DNA of 64,000 nt from the NCBI GenBank assembly GCA_019787685.1, contig JAHNUO010000004.1, positions 620,001-684,000 of the forward strand. The letters run 5' to 3'. The DNA comes from Chiua virens. Its lineage: Eukaryota > Basidiomycota > Agaricomycetes > Boletales > Boletaceae. The notes beneath the pieces were generated by a model. It was given only the letters and a program-made list of their open reading frames with translations. It was not told the DNA's origin and ran no database searches. A program made the position numbers and the translations under genes. This document shows, piece by piece, positions 34,654 through 45,639 of the stretch (position 1 is the stretch's first letter; each line of letters begins with the position of its first letter).

Positions 34654-37600
34654 GTGCTTAATTCTGTCCCAAAACAAATACCCGATGGGTCTTTCATTAG
34701 ATCTACATTGGTAGAAAAAGAAATTATACTTCCGATTTTGGTATTTCCAGTAAACCAAATCAGCTATCTTGGAGCAAAAGCACTTTTAGACAGTGGAGCT
34801 AATGCAATCTTCATACATGAGGATTATGTCACTAAACATAAACTCCCATGTCACCTGCTTCCTCACCCAATCCAAGTTTTCAACATGGATGGCACTAAGA
34901 ACCAAGCAGGCTCAATAACTCATGCCACACAGATTCTGATCGATTTCAAAGGTCACAGGGAAATAGTGGATGCCGAAATTACCAACCTTGGAAAGAACAA
35001 TCTTATCCTCAGCCTTCACATGGCTAAAGCACCACAATCCCCATATAGACTGGACGACAGGAATAGTAATGATGAGAAGATGCCCAGAGTCGTGTCACTC
35101 GCAAGACAAAGACAACTTCTTGGATTCCATTATCACAGAAGAAATCTCCTATGCAAACTCTATTGCTGAATCCTGTATTTTTTCCGCTCACATGGAAACT
35201 CCACCTTTTCCTCCTAAGGAACACACTCTTGAAGAGATGGTGCCTAAGGAATATATGAAATATGCTAAAGTATTCGAAAAAACATAATCTGAAAGAATTC
35301 CATTATGTAAACCATGGGATCACAGCATTGACCTAAAAGAGTCATTCATTCCTAAAAAGGGTCACTTAATACCCCTCTCTGTCACAGAACAAGAGGAGGT
35401 TTCTGCATTCATTGATGACCAACTAAAGAAAGGTTACATCAGACCCTCAAAATTGGAACAGACATCTCCAGTCTTCTTCATTCCCAAGAAAGATGGAAAG
35501 AAACGTATGGTTCAGGATTACCGATACCTAAACAAACACACATGCAAAAACAACTATCCCTTGCCACTTATTTCGCAGCTCGTGGACAAATTGAAAGATG
35601 CTAAGCTATTTACAAAAATGGATCTCCATTGGGGATACAATAACGTAAGAATCAAAGAAGGCGATGAATGGAAAGCAGCATTTGTCTGCCACCATGGGTC
35701 TTTCGAACTCATCGTCATGTACTTCAGATTATGCAATTCACCAGCCATGTTCCAAACTATGATGAACAAGATCTTTGCCGATATGAACAGCGTCATTGTC
35801 GTGTACATTGATGACCTTATGATATTCACAAACACAGACAATTATGAAACTCATGACAAAATTATACTAGAAGTGCTTAAACACCTTCAAGATAATGACC
35901 ATTATGTAAAACCAGAAAAATGCTTCTTTCACATAAAAGAAGTGGACTTCCTCAGAATGATCATGGGAACTGATGGAATTAAAATGGATAACGAAAAGAC
36001 CAAAGCAGTAGCCAAATGGCTAACTCCCACATCAGTCAAACACATCAGAAGTTTCCTCAGACTTGCCAACTTCTATTGCAGATTCATTAAAGATTATGGA
36101 AAAATAGCATGTCCCCTCCACAACCTTACAAAAAAGGCTCAAAAATTTGAATGGACCTTCGCTTGTGACAAAGCATTCACTATGCTTAAAAAGGCATTTA
36201 TGACAGCCCCTATCCTTGCTTATCCAGATCAGAACGCCAAATATTGCTTAGAATGCAATTCATTGGAATTTGCAACAGGAGCAGTTCTATCTTTAGAAAA
36301 AGAAGGACTTTGGCACCCTGTCGCTTATAATAGCCACTCTATGACCCCAGAAGAACGGAATTACCCAATAGCCAATAAAGAAATGCTATTGGTTATCCGC
36401 TCTTTAGAACTATAGCGCCATTACCTTGAAGGTGCAAAACATGAATTTGAAATATGGAATGACCACCAAAACCTCACATGGTTTATGACACACCAAAATC
36501 TTAACCGAAGACAAGCAAGATGGGCACAATATCTCTCACGCTTTAACTTCACTTGGCACCACAAGGCTGGAGTCACTATGGGAAAAGCAGACACTTTAAA
36601 CAGGAGGGAGGACCACATGATTGGAATTGAAGATGATCACAAGGGAATCCTACTCATGGATCCATCTAAAATTTGATCAGCCATCACTCTCCTATACACC
36701 AGTGACCAATTTCTCACTGATGTACAATATGAAACTATGGAATTATCACCTAATGCCATGAAACATCTCCTGTCTATTGGATATACAGTCGAGGATACCT
36801 TCCTTAGGAAGGGGGGTAGAATCTTCATTCCCGATGCTTTATGCACAAAATCTATTACTATGTTTCATGACACACCTGAAGCTGGATATCCTGGTTATAA
36901 CAAAACCTTAGAACTTCTCTCACAAACCTATATTTGGCCTTGAATGAATGAAGAAGTCAAAAATTATGTCTCACACTGTGAAAGATGCACTCGATTCAAG
37001 GGTTCTAACCAGAAAACAGCAGGACTTCTACAACCCTTAGAAACACTGTTATTACCATGGGAAGATATCTCAGCAGATTTCATCACAGATCTCCCACTTT
37101 CACACTCCTATGATTCAATTCTCACGGTTGTGGATTGCTTCTCTAAAGAAGTCGAATTCATCCCATGCCACAAAACATGTACATCTATGGATCTCGCTAA
37201 ATTATATCTCTCACACATATGGAAACATCATGGCCTTCCTAAAACCATCGTGTCAGACCAAGGACCACAATTCGCTTCCTAACTTATGAAAGATATATGC
37301 TCAGGGTTAAAAATAACACCCAAATTGAGCACTGCACATCATTCACAAACAGATGGACAATCGGAATGAATGAACCAAGAAGTGCAACAGTATCTTCGCA
37401 TGTTCTGTGCAGAGAAGAATAATACATGGTCTGATCGGCTACCTCTCGCACAATTCTCATACAACAGCAAGAAACACACTGCCACTAAATTCTCACCATT
37501 CAAAATTACATGTTCCTATGTCCCTAGGATGGGAATTATGCCACACTCCATGAAAAACCTGGCTGCTCAAAACCTCATCATGGACTTTTCCAAAATTCTA

Positions 37601-38220
37601 GAGCAAACCAAATCTAATATAGATAAAGCCACAGAACACATGAAAAACATTGCAGACAAATCGAGATCAGAACCCCCTTCTTACTCAGTTGGTGATAAAG
37701 TCTGGCTCTCAACTGCAAACCTAAAAATAAAACAACACCCCAAATTCACAGACAAGTAGATTGGATCCTATGACATAATATCCATGCACAGTCCAAATGC
37801 TTTAAAGCTTCAACTCCCATGCACTATGTGAATATACCCAGTTGTAAACATTTCTCAGGTCAAACCTTATAAGGAACACCTTCCTGATCAGCTGGTTTAT
37901 AAACCATGACCTATTGTAATTGGAGATGACTGAGAAGAGAATTCAAAGCAGACTATATAGTCGATTCCTGAATGAAGGAACACCACTTAGAATATCTCAT
38001 ACACTGGAAAGGTTATGATGATGACGAAATAAAGAATCTGAAGAATGTTCCGGATCTTATATCTGACTTTCACAAAGCACATCCAGATGCCCCACAAAAA
38101 TTAAAAGTCACACAAACCGAATTCAACTCTATGTTCCAAAACTATGAAAACAAAACCCAACCCAAAGATAAGGATAGTCTCCATCATCTCAATTATGAAA
38201 TAGATCATCTGGAGTCTGAT
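34654..38220 (+). pseudogene. pol of Gypsy-3
   Basis: Protease: ALLDSGANAIFIHEDYV at about 34780-34830. RT in an open frame at 35453-36415: FFIPKKDGKKRMVQDYRYL, KMDLHWGYNNVRI, and an intact active-site box VYIDDLMIF. RNase H: CLECNSLEFATGAVLS, where the usual TDAS aspartate is changed. Integrase zinc finger (36870-37000, CERC), core: DISADFITDLPLSHSYDSI, IVSDQGPQFAS, TDGQSE. C-terminal chromodomain-like part at 37972-38100 (EYLIHWKGYDDDEIKN). Stops at 35285, 36413, 36674, 36941, 37280, 37367 and others match CGA, CAA or TGG codons changed by one transition. Confidence 0.9.
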
Positions 38221-38237
38221 CAACAGACGGGGGGTAG

Positions 38238-38657
38238 TGTTACAATATCAACTTTCCATCCCTTAACAGATTATACTTTTAATCTATTCTAAAGATAACA
38301 CCTCATGTCAAGGCTGTCCAAAGGATCTTATCCTATTGGCTGCCACAATATCACACACTTACACTTCTATCTATTCATTTCCCTTATCACTGACTCATCA
38401 TGACAGTGCAAGGCTATGCTCTTATCTATGTCTCATATCTATTCACACCTTATCATCCAATAGGATACACTATGCTTATCTATGTAGTTCATACTCAGAT
38501 TAGAACTCTGACATCCATGTAGTATATAAACCCCATGAATCAAAGCCAGAGAGCTCTAACAAAGTTCTCTTGGAGTTTTTGCCTCTTCACTGGACTGAAT
38601 CCCCTCTTCATACAACCACTACTACTTTAACAGTCTAGGTTATTCTAGGTTGTTTCA
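38238..38657 (+). repeat. 3' LTR of Gypsy-3 (family L3, 420 bp)
   Basis: TGTTACAATATC...TTGTTTCA, same length as the 5' LTR, followed by the TCCAC duplicate. Confidence 0.95.
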
Positions 38658-38662
38658 TCCAC

Positions 38663-39500
38663 AATTATAGCAGGTAATACCTGCCAAATACTTTTTAGGC
38701 CCTTCATTGGGCCTCAACCCTTGCAGGTTATCCTTGCACTGGAATCATCCAGTATTCTGGTCCCCAGTAAATGCAGGTTTAGTCCTGTGTTTATACAGGG
38801 TATTTCTTTTCCAGAAGAATTGGGGTTTCTCCCTATTCTTCTGGAAATTCTTCTCATTGTTTTTATGAGAACTACTGCTTCATCCTTGCGAAGATTTGCT
38901 TCCAGTACCATGACTGAAATGGAGATGTTAGGCTATTGCCTTCTGTGTGGTCTCCATCCATTGTACTGCTTTGAGGATCTCCTTGATTGTAGAGTGCTCA
39001 GCAAATATTCCCCAAGCCTTGAATATACTTTTAATTATTGTGTGTGGTAATCCTCAATGGAATTTCCTTCTGAATGGATAGTCATCTGTTGGCTGAATCA
39101 TTTGATGTGCACATCGACAAAGGTCATTATAGAAGGTTAATACCCCCTTCTCCGACTCAAACTTTGTTCAATCAAACTGATCAGCTGCATTCTGGGCTAA
39201 GGCTTCATGTACAAAGTGTTTGAAAAGTTCACAAATCATGGAGTCAGATTCCCAGTCAGTTATCTGTCAATCTGGGGACTCAACTTCCTGATCATACCAC
39301 TGGGATGCTATTCTCTCCAGGTACAGGCCCATGTACAATACATAGTCTGCATCATGGTGTAAGGAATGGACATTCCTTGTGCTCATAAAATGCATTCCCA
39401 CCACTTGCTGTCATCATCCAAATTCAAATCCAAACCATCTGTTAACATCAAATCCGCCATTACTTGCTCAACCATATATGTAAATTCATCCAGATTGATG
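38663..39500 (-). pseudogene. Gypsy-A gag, C-terminal half
   Basis: First half of the zinc knuckle (CYNCG) at the left edge, then a basic linker (38714-38911, KTMRRISRRIGRNPNSSGK) and capsid-like fragments. Cut at the right by Tc1-b. No intact frame. Confidence 0.6.
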
Positions 39501-39502
39501 TA

Positions 39503-41229
39503 CAGTGAGCAACAAAACTGTTGCAATGTTTGACCCTAATGTGGTGTGCACAGTGCAGACCAAATAAAGTACAAATCATTGGCTACAAATTGGCCTCTAG
39601 GTCATGTGATTTGGCCCAGTGGCTGCGAAGATATTGCCATTTTAAGTCACTCTAGTCATTGCAACAGTTTTGTTGCTGAGCTATATAAATGCAGAAGCCA
39701 CCTGTTGCAATGAAATATTATGTCAGCAATGGGTCATGTGATGCATAAACAGTTCAACATGATGTAAACACAGCCAAACATCATCACTTTTACCACTTCT
39801 TTCACCATGAAATCTCTGTCCATTGATCAAACCCACCAGATCATTACTTTCTTGGAATTGGGTCAATCAACCTGCCAAATCTCTGCTTCTACTGGATTCA
39901 ACCACTCCACCATCAGTCATATTCATGCCAAACACTGTCCTGACCTTCCCAAAGCCTCTGGTGGTCATCCATCCATCATTTCCCCCACTGATATGTGCCA
40001 TGCCATTCAACTTCTTGGTACTGGAAAGGCTGAAAATGCTGTCCAGATCACCAAGACTCTTCAGGATGTCAAGAACCATCCCATATCCTCACAAACCATT
40101 TGTCATCACCTGAAAAAGGCTGGTATGAAGGCTGTAGTAAAGCAAAAACGACCTCTTCTTTCCAAGCGTCATAGGAGAGAAAGATTGGATTTTGCTATAA
40201 GCCACCAGGATTGGACTGTGGATGATTGGAAGCATGTCATATGGTCAGATGAGACCAAAATCAATCATATTGGGTCAGATGGCAGGAAATGGGCTTGGAA
40301 AAAGGCAGGAGAGGGCCTTAGTGATAGGATTGTACAGGGTACAGTCAAGTTTGGGGGAGGTTCAGTGATTATATGGGGTTGTATGAGTTGGGAAGGGGTT
40401 GGAATGGCTTGCAAGATTGATGGTAAGATGGATGCTAACCTCTATGTGCAGATTTTAGAGGATGATCTCCAACAAACCCTGGTGGATTTTGGATTTTCTC
40501 CAGAGGACATTATCTTTCAACAAGATAATGATCCCAAACATACCAGTAGGAAGGCCAAGGAGTGGTTTGAGGAGCATGGATTTGAGGTCATGGTATGGCC
40601 TGCTCAGTCCCCAGATCTTAATCCCATAGAACATCTATGGTTCATCCTCAAAAGAAGGCTAGCAGAGTATTCTGAGCCACCCAAGAGGATATTGGAACTT
40701 TGGGAGAGGATTCAAGCAGAGTGGTACAAGATTGGGGCAGAGGAGTGTCAAAGGTTGATTGAGAGTATGCCTAGGAGGGTTCAGGAGGTTATCAAGGCCA
40801 AAGGAGGGTACACTTCATACTAATTACCATACCCATGATATTAGCAACAAAACTGTTACAATGACTAGAGTGACTTAAAATGGCAATGTCTTCGCAGCCA
40901 CTGGGCCAAATCACATGACCTAGAGGCCAATTTGTAGCCAATGATTTGTACGTTATTTGGTCTCACCAAAGCTAAGTGAAATTCCCACGAGTGGTTGCGG
41001 TACACTGTGCACACCACATTAGGGTCAAACATTGCAACAGTTTTTGTTGGAGTAGAATCGTTCGTCGTATCATCCCGCTGCTTACATAATTAGCTACCTA
41101 GTTTATCTCGTAGTTGTCCGTTGCACCGTTCCTTGTCCGTTATCGCAAATCACATCTGTCGCTTCATCACGCCTCGTCAGCAAGTTGTGTCTATGGCATA
41201 TGACTTTTCAACAGTTTTGTTGCTCACTG
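39503..41229 (+). mobile_element. Tc1-b: Tc1/mariner transposon with intact transposase, 1727 bp
   Basis: Starts CAGTGAGCAACAAAACT and ends GTTTTGTTGCTCACTG, flanked by TA (39501-39502, 41230-41231) in Gypsy-A gag. Terminal inverted repeats of about 200 bp contain an internal second copy of the tip (GCAACAGTTTTGTTGCTGA near 39660-39680 and its mirror near 40845). The right repeat carries an extra CpG-rich segment of about 158 bp (41050-41207) absent from the left one. Confidence 0.95.
39807..40823 (+). CDS. Tc1/mariner transposase, intact frame (338 aa)
   Basis: Would excise and reinsert the element at TA dinucleotides. N-terminal paired-type HTH region (SIDQTHQIITFLELGQSTCQ, then a second helix set around residues 60-110), followed by the RNase H-fold core: first aspartate VIWSDETKINHIG, second FQQDNDPKHTSRK, glutamate [11 protein letters not shown]; 34 residues lie between the last two (DD34E). 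All three catalytic residues are present and the frame is free of stops, unlike its relatives at 19483 and 49351. The ATG at 39807 lies just inside the left terminal repeat and matches the starts of the other copies. Length is typical for Tc1. Whether it is expressed or active is not shown by the sequence. Confidence 0.95.
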   Translation: MKSLSIDQTHQIITFLELGQSTCQISASTGFNHSTISHIHAKHCPDLPKASGGHPSIISPTDMCHAIQLLGTGKAENAVQITKTLQDVKNHPISSQTICHHLKKAGMKAVVKQKRPLLSKRHRRERLDFAISHQDWTVDDWKHVIWSDETKINHIGSDGRKWAWKKAGEGLSDRIVQGTVKFGGGSVIIWGCMSWEGVGMACKIDGKMDANLYVQILEDDLQQTLVDFGFSPEDIIFQQDNDPKHTSRKAKEWFEEHGFEVMVWPAQSPDLNPIEHLWFILKRRLAEYSEPPKRILELWERIQAEWYKIGAEECQRLIESMPRRVQEVIKAKGGYTSY

Positions 41230-41231
41230 TA

Positions 41232-43178
41232 TCTGCATTCATTTTGCCTCAGACTCTTTAATTTTAATTTTATTGCTCCTTCATACTTAGCATTGGCTAG
41301 ACCATGTCACACAGCCCTTGCAGGGACGTTTGGGTGCCCCTCAAACTTTATACCATATGAAAACCTTCTTTTTATCATTATCCTTACTTAGGACAAGTCT
41401 AAGGGTATTCCTGAGAACTATAAAACTCACTGTATTGACAAAATACAGTAGCTCTTGCCTGCGCACATCTGTCTCACATTGTTTTCAGTCGACATTCATT
41501 TTCTCTTGTTCTCCTCATGTTTTCTTGATCTGGATTTGGACTGCCATGTCTGCTTTTCTATCTGTGTAATCTGGATTCGCCCTGGATTCATCTCGGACCA
41601 CTAAAAATCTATTTCTCATCATTCACCAACTCAGTGTTGTCCCTGGGTCAAACAGGATTACATTTCCTTTATTCTCATTTCTATTTCAATTTCCCTGAGC
41701 ATTGCACTTCAGCCAGGATTTACTTTTTCAACAGTCCAGCCCTGTGATCTTGAAGGTTCAGAAGTATTTGAGCAATTGGCTCAACCACTCATTGAACTTC
41801 TCCAGGTTATCCTGGCCTCCATATTTCCTGGGTTTCAGGACATTCATGGCCTTTATTTCAGGTCCAAGTGGACCCAATGGTTCTCTGACCATGTCATAGA
41901 TGTGCTGAATATAGCACTGCTCCATGGCATTTCAATATCATTCATTACCTGGGGTGTATCCCCTCAGATATCAGTGAGCAGGACAATGCTGTCCTGTACT
42001 TATGTTACTTCCTGAGAACAATCCATTCAACCCACTTGGGGAGTTTCCTCCTCCTAGAGGTGGTACTGGAGGATTCCTTCCCCCCCTGGAGGTTGTCAAC
42101 CAGGAGGCTGCCATCTGCCACCAGGCCTTCCTGGTGGATCTGAAGATGGGCCTTTTCTTCCCCATCCTTTCCTTTCAGAAGGTTGGTTGTCATTATCTGA
42201 TGGTCCACCATCAGAGGACTTTCTGTCAGACACACACACCCTTCCAACAGCTAATTGATTGAGGACAGCTGGTTCCCTTTTTGAACTGTATAGGTGTTGG
42301 AGGATATCTGAATCCCTTCATGAGAGATATGCCAGTCAATCTGGTATTCCTTCCAAGATTTTCCTCTTTTTAGCAGGGGGTTCCAACTCCCTTTTTATGG
42401 GAGTTGGCATAGCTGGCTTAGAGCTATCAGACTCGCCCTCCTTGCAAAAAGCTTTGTTCAACACTCTCATGAGGTTATCAAGATATTGTGCTTGATGTTC
42501 CCCATGGTTAATTCCATGGTTATGGAACCTTCCAGATTCTTGATCATATTTGCCCCACAGCAGAGCTTGGCCCTGCATGTATTCATTGATAGCCCCAACA
42601 ATTGAGCTAGGGTCTTGAGGGATTTTGTCTAACCAGGACAATCTCATTGAGGGGAATTTCCCTTCCTCATAGACCCTTCTGTGGGGGCATATTTCCTCAG
42701 AAATGAATGCCTCTTTGGGGCCCAATTCGTCCCTAACCAGATGATTCTCGATAGTAGGTTGCTCAATTTCCAAGGTTGTTAATGAGCTCAGAGTTCTATT
42801 GAGCTTGCTTATCCTTGTTTGAGTACTCAGTCCAGTACTTTCTCATCTTGTTTCCAGAGCAAAGCTTCCAGGCATAGCTGCCTGGCTTGTGGAGGTTCCT
42901 AACACTCCAGCATCATTTTCATCTGCGACTGTTGTCATTTTTTTCTTTCCCTTGCGTCTATGTCTCAGGGTCTGTGATTCTACCTCAATCCGGGGGTTTT
43001 CCCCAGGATTGTCAGGTAGGATGTTTCCCAATTCCATTACTTGTGGCAGATTGTTTTGCAAAGATCCTTCACCTGCTAAAATTTTCATGTAGCTGCAAGT
43101 TACCATTTGACTCATATTGAATATGAATTTGATGATTGTCAAAAAAGTTGTAAAGACTACATTTTGGGCCTTACTCAC
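41232..43178 (-). pseudogene. Gypsy-A gag, N-terminal half
   Basis: Starts at ATG 43178 (MSKAQNVVFTTFLTI), with a basic patch RHRRKGKKK, then a frame change near 42840 into 42336-42773 (YMQGQALLWGKYDQESGRF, IKRELEPPAKKRKILEG). 41700-42300 contains fragments of the capsid region in several frames. Assignment to gag rests on position upstream of the zinc knuckle and not on a domain match. Confidence 0.5.
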
Positions 43179-43389
43179 ACAATTGACAAGAACTGTCTTG
43201 TATTCATGAGTAAGATAAAAATAAATGTATATGGGTCGCCTACTGCAACCCTCACTACTTAAATAGCTACATATTTGAAATCATGTCTTACACATGATTA
43301 TGACGACAATGTGCATGTGAAACATGCATGTTGTCAAGTAGTAATACAAAATGACTAAGTAAAAGAAAGTAGGTACAAAGTGGGCATTA

Positions 43390-43592
43390 GACCCCTAACA
43401 CATCTACTTGGCCATTCTACATATTGGCCATTCTCATAGCATCAGCATCAGCAGGGTCAGGCTAAACTTGACCATGATATAGGTCATCCTTGCCATATGA
43501 GCCTTCAAGATCTGCTAATTTGTCCAACAAGTCAGCATCTTCAGGTTGGGTTCATCAGAATTGTGAAAACAGATGAAGTTGTGAAGCACACA
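43390..43592 (-). pseudogene. PIF/Harbinger transposase, C-terminal part
   Basis: Continuation of the frame at 50710: VCLHNFICFHNSDEP then DLLDKLADLEGSYGKDDLYH and NGQVDVLGV, ending near 43390. In-frame TAGs interrupt it. Confidence 0.8.
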
Positions 43593-43964
43593 TATAGTAA
43601 GCAACAAAACTGATGCAATGTTTGTAGCATTTTGATTGAAGCATGAATATTGAGAGCCCTGTTGATGCTAGACCCCATAACCTGGGTACCATTGGAAAGC
43701 CTTGATTAAGGGCTTTCAAATGGTATATGGGTTTATTATGTAATTATTACTATATCAGGAAATATTTCGAAATTGGTGTGAGGTACTTGTAACAACCTAG
43801 AACAAATGAAGAACTTGCAGTAGTGAAGTGAGGGTTGCAGATGATATTGAAGATCAATGAGCAAGCAATGTCCAATGAGTAAGGCAAGAACTATGGAGGA
43901 AGACTCAGTCAGAGACTATTGGGAGAAACTCAAAAATGAACTTTGTTAGAGTTCCCTGGGTGCT

Positions 43965-44350
43965 TGTCATATACCACTCCATTCTCCGTTCCTCCGGATA
44001 TAACTCTGTTTCTCTTAGATGATAACTCTGGGTCGATCACCCTCAGGACGCAACTCCGTGATCCCAGACCTCCGTTATGTATATATGTTTCCTCTTTTAT
44101 TTTAGTACATAACCTGTGTCTTGCTTACAAGCACAGCTCTGGCTTTCTCAGTACCCGATTACCTCTAGCTATGTAGTTTCCCAATCTTCTGTCTTACTCA
44201 GTTCTTATCAACTCCATTACTAATCTCCATTCCACTCCGAGTATATAAACTGTAGTACCCCAACTGTGTACCCTTAGTCTGAATATTAGTTTATGTGTAC
44301 AACTCCGGAGATCCGGAGTTGGCTACCTCCGAGTCGCATGGTCCCTAACA
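43965..44350 (+). repeat. 5' LTR of Gypsy-4 (family L4, 386 bp, internally deleted)
   Basis: TGTCATATACC...CCCTAACA. Compared with the 3' LTR it lacks about 169 bp between two copies of ACAACTC (near 44300). TATA box at 44241-44250 and the self-priming 11-mer at 44276-44286 are kept. Confidence 0.93.
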
Positions 44351-44449
44351 GTATATTCAGACTGCTTCTTGTCATCAGTCACCTCATGACCTATGTCCTC
44401 TCATACCCACCCTCAGACCAGTACTACTGGTATCTCTACCTTGAACCTA

Positions 44450-45637
44450 TCTGACACTACCCGCATCCAATCTCTCAGGAACCTCCTCAGTCATCGACGA
44501 ACTCCTGAAATCATCGAAGATTTCTGAGATTTCTCCACTCAACTTATCACATCCTCCACCTCTCGAGCACCTGTATTCCTGGGTGCACGAACTCCGTCTT
44601 CCCATTACCAATCTCCGAGTATTCCAGGCTCCTCCAGGGGACATCCCTCTGATGAACCCAACTCCGGAGATGACTTCTCTGACCCCAAAATCGAACTTGC
44701 CTCTGATGATACCTATGGGCGATTGACAAATGCAATACAAAGTCTCACTCGCACCTCTCGTCGCCCCTCCTCTAGCTCCTCCCCTCGCACTAAAGTCAGA
44801 GAACCTGATCAGTTTGATGGGACAAGCCCCTGCAAACTCCGAGCTTTTCTCGTTCAATGCAAGTTGAACTTCCAGGACCATCCCAAGGCTTTCCGCTCAG
44901 ACCATGCCAAAGTCACATTTGCACTGTCTTATCTGAAAGGAATTGCCCTTGAGTGGTTCGAACCTGACCTCCTTGAATCTGACCCCTCCGTCTCCCGTCC
45001 CCTCTGGAAAGATCACTACACCGACTTCATTCTGCAACTCCAGATGAACTTTGGTCCGCACGATCTGGTCAGAGATGCAGAGTATGAACTCTGAGATCTG
45101 TCCATGAGTGATGGACAAAGAATCAACAAATATGTAGTTGAGTTTAACTGCTTAGCTGCTCAAGTCCATGGTTATGGAGAAGGTGCTCTCCATACCCATT
45201 TCTACAATGGTCTGCCAAACTGCATCAAAGACGAAATCTCTCACATAGGCAAACCCCCAAGGCTCTCTGAAATGTGTTACATGGCACAAGCTATCAATGC
45301 TCGCCATTGGGAGCACAACTCCGAGATTAATTGCGCCTCCACACAATCCTCCAGAAACTCCACATCTGCATCACCTCCTATCTCCGAATCCGACCAAGAA
45401 TATGACTCCGACGACTCTGTCGAGTCTACCTCTGCACCCCAAGAACCTGAATCACCACTTGGTGAAGACAGTAAACTCACCTCCGTCAAACGTCAGAGAC
45501 ATTTCAACCTCTTCTTATGTATGTTCTGTGGCCTCCCAGGACATAAGGCTAAGGACTGCCCCAAGTCCACTTCTCGCTCTGCAAAGCCCTGTGCTACGCG
45601 AGCAACTCCGGCATCCTCCTCTGAGGACACCGACTAA
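44450..45637 (+). pseudogene. gag of Gypsy-4
   Basis: Frame from about 44450 with a TGA at about 44525, then DEPNSGDDFSDPKIELASDD, RTKVREPDQFDG near 44790, capsid core GIALEWFEPDLLESDPSVS, a TGA at 45092, then KYVVEFNCLAAQVHGYGEGA and GLPNCIKDEISHIGKPP, and a CCHC zinc knuckle CMFCGLPGHKAKDC at about 45520-45560. Clearly homologous to gag of Gypsy-1. Only two stops interrupt it, both possible CpG-type transitions. Confidence 0.88.
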
Positions 45638-45639
45638 GC

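Larger units (their letters stand above)
31270..38657 (+). mobile_element. Gypsy-3: full-length gypsy element, 7388 bp
   Basis: Two 420-bp LTRs (31270-31689 and 38238-38657), target duplication TCCAC (31265-31269, 38658-38662), placed inside the zinc knuckle codons of Gypsy-A gag. Primer site AGAACTTTGTT (31692-31702) is complementary to LTR bases 31590-31600. Polypurine tract ACGGGGGGTAG lies before the 3' LTR. The LTRs differ at about a dozen places by eye. A solo L4 LTR sits inside gag. Pol stops are mostly transitions. Confidence 0.95.
9231..43180 (-). mobile_element. Gypsy-A: very old gypsy retrotransposon split by five insertions
   Basis: Reassembles on the minus strand from six pieces: 41232-43180 and 38658-39502 (gag), 29829-31269 (gag end and long spacer), 28131-29214 (spacer, protease, RT start), 18018-19132 (RT, RNase H start) and about 9231-11302 (RNase H end, integrase, chromodomain). 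Reading frames continue across each insertion once one target duplication is removed, for example the zinc knuckle CYNCG|EKTGHLSMNC across Gypsy-3 and CCLD|YMLRFDVDIGYTKG across Gypsy-2. The order of pieces proves single-element origin. Its LTRs were not recognised. CpG is very scarce, and the RT box is YVYLDN rather than YVYLDD, so it is dead. Confidence 0.85.

Noticed and set aside
43595..43791. Free-standing MITE with tip AGTAAGCAACAAAACT
   Set aside because: It is the outer part of the left TIR of Tc1-c, cut off by the insertion at 43792; its continuation is at 49305.
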